DNA from: Sipunculus nudus
Taxonomy: Eukaryota; Annelida; Sipuncula; Golfingiida; Sipunculidae
DNA: 64,000 nucleotides
Reading direction: 5' to 3'
Assembly (NCBI GenBank): GCA_026874595.1
Contig: CM049314.1
Span: 73,052,300 to 73,116,299 of the forward strand
The position numbers and the translations under genes were made by a program. The first letter of the stretch is position 1. Each line of letters starts with the position of its first letter. The notes under the pieces were generated by a model. The model had not been told where the DNA came from and searched no databases. It saw nothing but the letters and a program-made list of their open reading frames with translations. Of the stretch, positions 26,901 through 38,900 are shown piece after piece.

Positions 26901-29900
26901 TTTGAGTGTTTAAGAAGAAAGGTAAAAAGGCGTAATTGAAATAAACAGGTTTAAAATTCAAATTGTTATACTGATTAATAATCATGCAGAATTTTTAAAA
27001 AGTAAAGTTTGAGTGACTAAATATTGATGAAAGTGAATTAATGTATATATTAAATAAAAATAAGAGTTCATGCACTGTGAAGAAAAATATCAGGTAATGA
27101 AATAATAATTTTAAGTTTGTGAAATATTAAAAAAAAAATCTGCACCAGTATACAAAGGATACAGGTGAAAATCTCAGTGGATATATAAGAAGTAAGAAAT
27201 CTTGTGAAGGGCACAAATTGAGACATTAATAAGTGGCCTGAGTAGCGCCTCTTACCTGATAGCGTGACCCCTGCCAACAGTAATTCAGCTAGGCACAAAA
27301 CCACTCACCGACGAGTTCAGTGTTTAACTATGCAGGGCTATACAGGTGGTTTCTTGGCTACAGGGTAATAATCGCCGTCGGTCAATATTTGTAAGGTCTG
27401 GCAGTCAAAGACAACCCCACAGAGACCTTCAGGCAAAGAGCATTTGTTCAGCTCTCTGTCACAACAGTGAGGTCCACCATGCAAATAAGCACCCACAATA
27501 GCTGTTTGTGCCCTTGTTGCTGCATTTGTATTTTCCAAGTTGGCCTTCTTCAGAGCTGGCCTGCGGTTCTCTGGCTGTTTAATCATTAGTGCACACGTTA
27601 TGTGAATAACTGATTCTCTACCTTGCTGTTGTAAATATTATTTTTAGGTGTGTAATCTTCAACTTTTTGCTGGCTTTCACAGGTCTTTATTTATGCACAA
27701 ATGTGTGACCCAGGCCAGTGTTATAATTTTTTATTGCTGATATTATGAGGTCCCAAAATATTTATTCATAATAATACATTGTAATATTTTTTTATGTCAG
27801 TAATATGACTGCTAAAGAAAAACTTCATTTAAAATGAATGAATGAAAATTTAAAATGATACTTTAACATTAAATACTTGATTCCATATTTTCTATAAGAA
27901 AAAATACTGCTTATACAAAAAGCAGATAATTAAACATGAAAATCAAAGGGCTATTAATTAACTTACCTCATTTTCCCCAAAATTACTGCAGGGGTTGTTA
28001 TTTTCTGAAAGAAAGTCATTTTTCTCACCTTATCTTTGCCCAATGTTAGTTCTTAAAGATTTATTAAACTTCAATATCTTTTTATATTTGTCTTAAAATA
28101 TGCAGATAGTTTAATCTCTCCATAATCAAAGTTGTAAGACTATAATTCTTTGTCCACATGTTTCTAGCTGAAGTTATCCAGTTTATTAGAATAGCCCTTC
28201 TTTCTGCAATCTCCCTGTCTGAAATAAGCCCCCTCACAGTTAATTCATTTTTTAGCTCAGCTGACTGCAAGTCATCTGAGCTATAGCGATCACTCTTTGT
28301 CTGTCGTCCGTCCAGCCAAATGGCCGTCTGTCCGTTAACAAGGCACAGATTGTAACCACTGGACCTGGAATCTTCATCATGATTCTTAGCATGGATATTG
28401 ATCATGGGGTGTTACATCAGTTACTGCAGAATGGTGGTGCCACCTGTATTTTTAGTTTTTTATCCGATTTTGTTTCTCTATTTTTGAGACTTAAAAAGAT
28501 GCCGTCATCTGTTAACAGGGCACAAATCTTGAAGACTGGACTTGAAATCTTCTGTCTTGACATGCAGGCCCATGAAAAGTCTCTTTGGAAACCAGGAATT
28601 AGGTCTCTGATACCCAAAACCTGTGAGCAATGGGGCTTCCAAGAACCCCCCCCCCCCCCCCCAAAATAATAGAAACTTTGATACAAAAGCTCAAGTATCT
28701 GAACAACATATGCATCGATCACCATGATTCTTTGCATAGATATTGATCATGGAGTGTTTCATCAGTTTCTGAAGACTGGTGGCACCACCTGTATTTTTTT
28801 GGTAGTTTACTTTTTTATTTATCTATTTTTGTGACCTTAGAAGATGCAGTCATCTGTTAACAGGGCACAAATCGTAACAACTAGACCTAGAATCTTCTTT
28901 CTTGACATGCATGAAAAGTCTCCATGGAAACCTGAAATTAGGTCTATGTCACCCATATTGTCCAAGCTATGGGGCTCAGAAGTACCCCCCAGAATAACTA
29001 AAAATTTGATACAAAAGCTCTGGTATCTGAACAACTAGTGCATTGATCAGTATTAATATTATTCTTTGCATGTATATGCATCATGGAGTGTTTCATCAGT
29101 TTCTGGTGACTGGTGGCGCTACTTTTTTATTTTTTACGAATTTTTTTTCTCTATTTTGACACCTTAAAAGAGGCTGTCGTCCCTCAACAGGGCTCAAATT
29201 GAAACCATTGGTCCTAGAATCTTCAAACTTGACATCCAGGGAGATCTGTAAAAGTCTCCTTGGAATGGTAAATTAAGGTCTCTGTTACCCATATTTTCTG
29301 AGCTATGGGGCTTATAAGCACCCCTCAGAATAATTGAAAATTTGATACCAAAGTAGGGCACAAATCATAACCATGGGGCCCAGAATCTTCTAACTTGTCA
29401 TCCTGAGAGTTCCTAAAAATTTCTCCCCAGAAACCTGAAATTGGGTCACAGTTAACCTATATTCTCAGAGTTTTTTATGTTTGAGCACCCCAGAAATAAT
29501 GCAAAATACACACAAATTGCCAGATTCCTCATGAAAAGCTGGTTGGATTGTCATCAAATTTGTTGTGCTTATGGGTCTTGATGAACTAAAGCTAATATGC
29601 TTCAACAATGATGCCACCTATCTTAATTAGTTGTCTGTGCAAGGACATATTACCAACATGTCAGTTTGCTGAGCGTCATGACCCACAGGTCACTTGTTTT
29701 ATACAAGTCTTTCTTTAAAAAAAAAGAGATGAGTATGTAAAGTTTTGCAGTGTCAATGAAATATAAACACTAAGTATATATTACTTAATATAAATGGTAC
29801 CAACATCCTCTCACCATCTGTGATTAAGTGTCCTTGACCCTGTCACTTCAGTCATCATGTCATTGCAGAAAAAAATCTTATTTCCTAAGATTTGATTCAG

Positions 29901-32900
29901 TTGTTTTCCTCAAATTCTCATCAACTTAACGGAGAGAAAATAGAGAATGTTTTTCTTTGTATTCTCTTCGTATGAATGAAAGTATCTTCTCCCAAAACCA
30001 CTTGGTGGAATTAAGGCCAAAAAAATAAAAGGTATGGTTCTCAGGCACCGCCCATATCAAAAATTTTTATTTTGATTTTCAATAGAAACTTACCAATTTG
30101 AGCTCCAGATGCTCAGGCATTTCTTTCAAGAAGATAAAATCATACAATTTTGATAAAATTTCCTTTGTTATGTAGTGCTTTTACTTGTTTAGCAAAAAAT
30201 CTGTTTTTATCATGCTTTTCTCTTATCATTTGACAGTTTTATTTAAACATATAACCAAAATTAAAAATAAAATAAAGCCCTCTGAAGAAAGTGCCAGAGA
30301 ACCAAACCTTATTGTATCCGCCAAAACAGAGTTTTGCGGATACTTTATTTTCAGCTGCACGCCGCCGCCGCCACCGCGGCCGCGGCCGCCGCGTAGGTTT
30401 CCGGAGAACTCCTCCGTAACCGCTGGGCGAAATTTTACGAAACCCAGGATTATGTTCAGGTCACATGTGAACTGCTGCGCCCCGATTTTGTTTTGACCTC
30501 TGACCTTTCCTCTGCGCTCTGTGTCCGTTTGTGCGTATGTTTCCACACATAAACCCACATATCTCGGGAACCGTTTGACGGATCAGGAAAATTTTTTTGC
30601 ACAAATGTAGCCCTTGGAGAGCTTTATAACATACACAAAAAATGGTGGCGCCACCTGCAACCATGTTTGCACAGTGTCCATCTGTTCGTCTGCCTTGAGT
30701 TAAAATCACTCATATCTCTGCAGTGACTTGACTAATTCACCTGAAATTTGGCATGCGTGTACATCCTGGATAGCTTTTCTGATTTTGTGACAGGTGGCGC
30801 CACCTACATTCACGTTTACGCTGCAGACATCCAAGCTCATATCTCGGGAACCGTTTGACGGATCAGGAAAATTTTTTTGCACAAATGTAGCCCTTTGAGC
30901 TTTATAACATACACAAAAAATGGTGGCGCCAACTGCAACCATGTTTGCACAGTGTCCATATGTTCGTCTGCCTTGGGTTAAAATCACTCATATCTCTGCA
31001 GTGACTTGACTAATTCACCTGAAATTTGGCATGCGTATACATCCTGGATAGCTTTTCTGATTTTGTGACAGGTGGCGCCACCTACATTCACGTTTACGCT
31101 GCAGACATCCAAGCTCATATCTCGGGAACCGTTTGACGGTTCAGGAAAATTTTTTTGCACAAATGTAGCCCTTGGAGAGCTTTATAACATACACAAAAAA
31201 TGGTGGCGCCACCTGCAACCATGTTTGCACAGTGTCCATCTGTTTGTCTGCCTTGGGTTAAAATCACTCATATCTCTGCAGTGACTTGACTAATTCACCT
31301 GAAATTTGGCATGCGTATACATCCTGGATAGCTTTTCTGATTTTATGACAGGTGGCACCGACTACATTCATGTTTACGCTGCAGACATCCAAGCTGATAT
31401 CTCGGGAACCGTTTGACCGATCAGGAAAATGTTTTTGCACAAATGTAGCCCTTGGAGAGCTTTATAACATACGCAAAACTGGTGGCGCCACCTACAGCCA
31501 TTTTTGCACAGCTCCTGTCTGTTTGTCTGCCATGGGATAAAATCACTCATATCTCGGCAGTGGTTTGACATATCTGGCTAAAATTTTGCAGGTTTATACA
31601 TCCCCGACAGCTCTCTTGATTTTATGACAGGTGGAGCCACCTGCATTCTAGTTTATGCAGCAGACATCCAAGCTCATATCTTGGGAACCGTTTGACCGAT
31701 TGGGCCAAAGTTTTGCATGTGTATAGTTCTCACATAGCTCTTTATCATACCCAAAACTGGTGCCGTCACCTGCAACCATTTTTGCTCAGCGTCCATCTGA
31801 TTGTCTGCCACGGGCTAAAATCACTCATATACATGTAGTGGTTTGACTTATCTGCCTTAAATTTTGCATATGTATACAACTGGGACGGCTTTCTGGATTT
31901 TGTGGTAGGGGGGGCAACCTTCATACACAATTTGGCTGTAGACATCCATGCTAATATGCAACACTTCACTCTATTTCCCCTTGCCACTTAATCCATGCCT
32001 CACTTCACCCGTTCCACTCTGATTTAGGCGGATACACGTAGTCGCTTGTCGACTACCCGTATTCTAGTTTTCTTTGGCCTAACTGTGGTGTTTTTGTATT
32101 ACCATGTTTAGCTCACATTGTGCTTTTTAATAGTGTAGAGAGGGTTCAATTAGGAAAATTACCCCCAAAAACCATCTACCCCCATCTACACAATTACCCC
32201 AAGGATGAATCAATTAAAAGCCGATTAAATTTTAGGAAGCTCTTGATGATAATATGTGCTTTCTGAGTACATTATGATTTTATTACTGATCGTGACCATG
32301 TTTTTGTCCTTGTAGCTGCACGAGCTCATCCCGACGATTGCCACATGTATTGTAAGTAAACAGCTATGTTTACGACCAGACATTGACAACCACTGGGCTC
32401 TCCGGGATTTTGCTTCTCGACTCATGGGGCAGCTATGTCAGTAAGTACAGTTACACAACCAGCCATTGTTGGACTTTACAGAATTTTTGCAACTTCCAGA
32501 TATTTGAGTCTCTAGGTTATTTAGAAAAGAAAACTAAAATTGAATAATATCCTATTTAATTATTAAAACACATTTCAACTGTTTTTTATGCATGCTTCAT
32601 TATTCCATTATAGTGAATTGGGGTAACAGCATACAGATAATTGAATATTTGTTAATGGTTTGAAATAATATTTGTCACACAAAGTTTGATTATCTTTCTG
32701 TTGTGAAGGAAATACATTGTTGGTCCAGGTGTTGGGTGTCCCAATTAGAGCCCAGACAGCACCTCTGTTTTCACTCTTTTAAGTGTTGAATAAATTTTGT
32801 CTCATGTATATATTTTAGTAAAAATTAATTCACGTTTATTATAGGAGCTTCAGTACAAACACAAACAATATCCAGGCTCGGGTTACCCGCATGCTGTGTG

Positions 32901-35900
32901 ATGCTCTACATGGGGACAGCACGGTCCTCTCAACTCATTACGGTGCCATAGTGGGTTTATGTGAACTAGGAACGGAGGTAACAGCTGCTTTCATAATAAT
33001 CCTTACACAGTGGTTTCAATGCATTTCTTCTTCTAATACATCTTAATCAACCACTGCTTGCAAAAGGAGCATTTGCTGTTGACTGCAACCAGGGGAGTCA
33101 TGTATGTTGGCTCCTTGCCAAGCATTCTTGAATGGTGGCAGTAGTGGTGGGAATTAGTTTAAATTTCATGATCAATCATTGGTAAAAACCTGTAATGAAC
33201 AGTAAATGTAATTAATCAGTTGTTTAGAAGTATGAAATTTTTTACCATATTCAGACCTGTACGTCATTTGCAATGATGTACAGGACTACATATTTGCTAA
33301 TATATGTGTTATTCTGTTGCCTGTATGTATGTGTAGTATTCTTGGGTAGTAGATTTTGGCATTTTAAGATCAATGATCAGATCATTTTTCAACAACAGAC
33401 TGATCATTGATTATAATTGGTCATCACCCCATCACTAGGTGGCAGGCTGCAGCCAGTGAGCTCATGCAAGCAGTGATTGAATGCAATGAATGTGTAGATG
33501 GAATGTAATAAGACCACTGCACAAGGATTGAACTGCTTTCTCAGCAACTGTCAATTATTAAAATTTATCTATATCCATTGGGTTGAGCATCAATCAGATT
33601 TTTAGAACAGTAAATGTATGTCAAATTTTATTCACTCTTGAATGTGTCCAGATATTTTAGAAATTTTCTATTTTGCTTAGATGCTTGTGCTGACCCCTGT
33701 TGATTGTAAGCTGAACTAAAATGTAATTGATATCTTGCACAGTGAGGCAGACCGTGGATACCGAGTATGAGAGACTGTAAAGAACATAAAGTTCAGATTA
33801 TTTCAACATCACAGTATTCACATATTGATTTTGGTTTGTCTGTCTGTCCCGCTGTCTGTTTGTCTGTCAGGTTTTTGTTTCCAAGCCATTATTTTCCTTA
33901 ATATCATCCAATGTCATTCAAATTTTAGTCGGTGATTGCTCTCATGCATACCTTGGTTGTGATTGGTTTTATTGTGTCTGACTGAAACATTTTTATCACA
34001 AGCTCCAAAACAAAACAAAATTTTCCCTTTTGTTCCCAATTCACAAAAAAGTTTAATGACATATGGAGACATCTTCAGGGGATAATGAAATCTAACACAC
34101 AGGCACTATGACATGTGGAGAAATCATCAGGGGAATATAAAAACTAAAACATATTAAGAAGGCAAAAGGGGGACAACTAAAGGAGGAAGCGGGGGACATA
34201 AATTCCATGAATTTGCTTGTTTAGCTTTTTTACATGATGCATGGTATTCCCTATCTGTGGAGTGGAAATATTTAGGATTCAGGGTTTGGTGAGAGTTGTT
34301 TCATATTTTCACAGGTTGTGAAGGCATTTGTGTTACCGCACATCAAACTGGAAGGAGAATATGTCCAGGCGATCCAGGACAACCCCCTGACCAGTCAGGT
34401 GGACCGCATCGCAGGGGACCACATCAAACTGGCACTGCTGGTATGGCATTAATGATATATCATACTATAGTCTTAAAATATCCTTGTGTAGTGTTTTGGT
34501 GGATAATTTTACATAAAGAAGTGGCAACTAATTATGAGATAACTGAATTGCTGATTAATTAAATACAAAGTTTTTTCTACATTTTGGACCTTTTTTCCTT
34601 CCAACAGATGAAATTTCTTCTTATATGATAGGCTTGTTAGCGAACCTGTGAGCTTATGCGATGGTGTGGCGTCGCCCGGCGTCTGTTGTCCATCGGCCGT
34701 CGTCCGTCGTCTGTACGTTAACCCATACTATCTTGAAAATGGCAAGAGGTGGCATCACGAAATTTTATTAAAAAAATTTGTCATCTAAAAAACTATATCG
34801 GATTTTGCTTATTTTTTGGCTAACTGCATTTTCTTAGATTTTATAGGGAAAAAGCTAAAAAAGCTTTAAAAATCTTCTTCTCTGAAACTGTTCAGCCAAA
34901 TTGTCCAATATTTCACAGAAATGATTCCTGGAATAATCTTTCTCAAGTTTGTTCGAATGGTTTAAATTCGGTGATTTTTGGCCGAGTTACAGGAAGTTGA
35001 ACTTAGTCATCTGTCCATAAAAGCATACTAAAATTACAATCTCAGAAACGGCTGGAGCAATCATCACCAAATTTTATGCCAATGTTGTTCACATGAGACA
35101 TATCTGAAATTGACGTATTGGTGGCGCCACCTGCATCGACCTTTTTTGTACGGGGGTCATCAGTGCCCGTATCATACTGACAGCTACAAAAAACTTCTTC
35201 TCTGAAACCATATGGCCAAATAGTTTAATATCGCACAGAAATGATCCTAGGGTAGTGCTTTCTGAAATTTGTTCAAATGGTCTAAGTTCAGTGACTTTTG
35301 GCTGAGTTGTGGGAAGCTGAATTTAGTCATATGCTGTAACAGCCCATTTAAGCTCAGTGGCTACAAAGATCTTCTCCTCTAAAACCACTGGGCCAAATTC
35401 TTAAATCTCACACATTAATTATCCTTAGATGTTGATAATTCAAGTTTGTTCAAATGGTTTTGGTTCAGTGATTTTTGGCTGAGTTATGGGAAGCTTAACT
35501 TAGCCATTTTGCTGTATTTTCCCATATGAGTTATAAACCTGTAGAATTTTTTTTGACTGACCCTACTAAGGCCAATTTGTTTATTATTTTACTAGAATAA
35601 TCCCCTGAATAATTCTTATAATAATTGTCTTTTATGGTTCCAAAGAATGAATTTTGGCTGAATTATAAAGGTTCAATTGAGTCATTTACCATATATGTTA
35701 GCTGTGTGAAGCAAATACACAGACACATCTAGATACATCTAGACTGGCACCAGTTTATCAGCATTTATTACATCATGCCTCTAGACATTTAGATTTCAGG
35801 TTATCTATGGTTGATATTGACAAGAATGTTTTTTAAAAGCTTTTAAAAAATGTAGATTTATGATTTTTAGATATTCCTCATGCCAGGCAATGTTTACAAT

Positions 35901-38900
35901 CACAGCTATACAGCTCTCTGTGGGTATATAAAGACGGCTGTACATGGATTATAAATAATTGGTATCCATAGTCAAATTAGTTCAAGATTTTGCCATCAGC
36001 GAGATGTAGCTGTATTACAATTTTGCATTCAATATGCATCTGTATTAATTTTTAGTGAACCTGTGAACTAATGCGATGGTGTGGCGGCATTTGTCTTCTG
36101 TACGATTACCCATACTATTTTGAAAATGATTGGAGCTAGCATCATGAAATTTAATGCAAAAAATTAGCCATCTGAAAATTTTCTTAAATTTTATAGAGAA
36201 AAAGCTAAAAAAATCTTCTCCTCCGAAACACTCAAGCCAAATTGTTCAATATTTCACAGAAATAATCTTTTATACCATCTCCCTCAATTTTGTTCTGGAA
36301 GTTGAACTTAATCATCTGTCCAAAAAAGCATACTAAAATGAAAGTCTTAGAAACAGCCAGAGCTATCATCACCAAATTTTTTGCCAGTGTTGGTCACATG
36401 AGTCATATATGAAATTCAGGTATTGGTGGCGCCACCTGAATTGACCTATTTTTGTATGGGGGTCATTGGTCAACTGTACATTAATCGGTAATTTCTCAGG
36501 AATAGCAGAAGCTACCATTCCCGGATTTTATGCAATAATCTGTCACATATCAAATTTTGTGGGATTCAGCTTATTTTTTTGCTATCTGCATTTACCTAGA
36601 TTTTATAAGGAAAAAGCTGACAATATTTTAAAGTTGTCTTCTTGTAGAAGGTCCAGCCAAATTGTTAAATATTTTACATAAATGATCCCAGAGGCAAGCC
36701 CTCTCAAGTTTGTTCAAATGGTTTGCATTTGATGAATTTTAGTGGAGTTGCACAAATTTGAAAAGTCATTCGGCCAAGTAAGCATACTGACATAGTACTC
36801 AGAAATGACAGAAGCTAGCATTACCAGGTATTGTGCAAATGTTAGTCACATGACTCATATTTGAAGTTGTAGATTTAGTGGTGCCACCTACATTGACCTG
36901 TTTTTTATGGACAAAAAACCTCATAATCTTAGCCTCTTTCATTTTAAAGATGAAACTTTCAAGTTGAATTGTTCAATTTTTCAAAAGAATTATCCTAGGA
37001 CATGGTTCTTTCAATCATATCAGAATATACTGAGTTTGTTGATTTTTGGTTGAGTTGTGAAAAGCTTAAGTTGGTCTTATGGCCATTATTTTGTCTTTTT
37101 CAAACTGAGGACTGCAATAGTGTTCTTCTACAAGATTATTATTTCAATTATATCTTCTGTAACATTGCACAAAAATTATTCTTAGGTGGCCTTTGTTCAA
37201 GTTTACTAGAATGATTTTTGGCAGAACTATTGGACCTTTTACAATGAAAGTACTGCATCTTTTATTATTCTTGATATTTTGATAAAAAGTTTATGAATAT
37301 GTCGGCTTGAAAAAAGAAATTTTAACCAAAGTCTTTCAGTATGTGTAAACAGATATACCAACAGGCCAAGATTGAATCTGTATCTTTAAATAGGTTGAGA
37401 AACTGTCAACTGTTTCAGATTAGGGAACAGATCAAGAGTTCATTCAGTGGAGCCAGATATAGGTCAAGAGTTCAATCAGTGCAGCCAAGCACATGGCATG
37501 TGATCACCTCATGGGTGACATGTGAACACCTCATGGGCACCATGTGATCACTTCATGGGTGTCAAGCCCCTCAGGGCAGGGCCCCTACATGAGCTTATGC
37601 AATGGTGTGGCTACTATTTCAGATTTGGCAACAGGCTAGAGGTCAGTCTGGATCTATTTATAGCTTTGGCAGACTGCCAACTGTATCAGATTAGGCAACA
37701 GGTCAAGAGTTCACTCAGTGCAGCCAGGTATGGGTCAGGTGTATACTTAGTGCAGTAGCTGCATTCTATTTATAGCTTTGGCAGACTGCCAACTGTGTCA
37801 GATTATGCAACAGGTCAAGAGTTCACTCAGTGCAGCCAGGTACAGGTCAAAAGTTCACTCAGTCTAGCCAGGTGCAGGTCATGAGTTCACTCAGTGCAGT
37901 AGTCTGAGCAAGCAATTTGTCACAGTTCACTCAGAGCAACAGCCTTTCTCACCTTTTACCCCATGCATCAGACTCAAGGTAAGTTTGATGTATTGGCCTA
38001 ATATTTTGACCTGTCTATGTGTCTTTGATGGCTTTCTCGCTCACAAGACAGGTGTTGCCACCTACCATGACTTTTGCACACATTTTTCTCAGGAGGGGTT
38101 TGATATATCAGTCTGAAATTGGGCGTATGTATATATCTCTGATAGCTTCTTTGTATACAAGACTGGTGGTGCCAGCTACAATCTTTTTAGTGTTGCATGC
38201 ACCTATGCCAAAATTTCAGCAGTGATGTTTGTGTAATTGTTTCTTATTCAAAATGTTTAGTACTTGCATAGTTCATATACATGAAAAGTAATGGTCCAGC
38301 ATTGAAGCATTATACCTGTTGTATTTCCCAATGCACAGGTTCGCATTAGGCCTGTAGGCCTTGTTTTATGTTTTGTAATGTTTATGTTGAAATACCCAAT
38401 CAACGAGGGGTGCAGTGTATTGCTGGCACTATTTTAGACTTTGCGAACACCCATAGATGCTCTGCTGTCATTGGTTGAAACCAATGGTCAATAATTCTTG
38501 GCCTTGTGCCAGCACCAGGGTCTACAGCAAATGCCCCTAAACAAGCTGTGTTTGAAGGAAATGGATTAGAATGAATGTAAAGAGACTACTGAATGGGGAG
38601 TGTAGACCTATCTCTGCTATTTCTTATACTGTAGGTCTCCCATACACAGAGAAATCTTATATTTATTCTAATTATTGACTTGTTCCACTTTTATAAATAA
38701 CACATGTAAGGTTTTTTTTTTTTTACAGAAATATGTGCCCAGTGTTCTGAAACAAATAAGACCGGGGCCAGATGTATTGGAGGATTACAAAACGGAGTTT
38801 GGTTTCTATGGATCTTATCTCCATAGTGCCGTTGTCAAGGCTCGCCAGACTCCTGTGTCATCATCGTCAACTGCTTCTTCCTCATCGTCGTTGTCATCAT

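Noticed and set aside
30226-31571. Repeated frames in X1, about 60-110 residues each
   Set aside because: They recur with the 280-bp DNA unit, on both strands, and change with its indels; no sign of protein-level selection.
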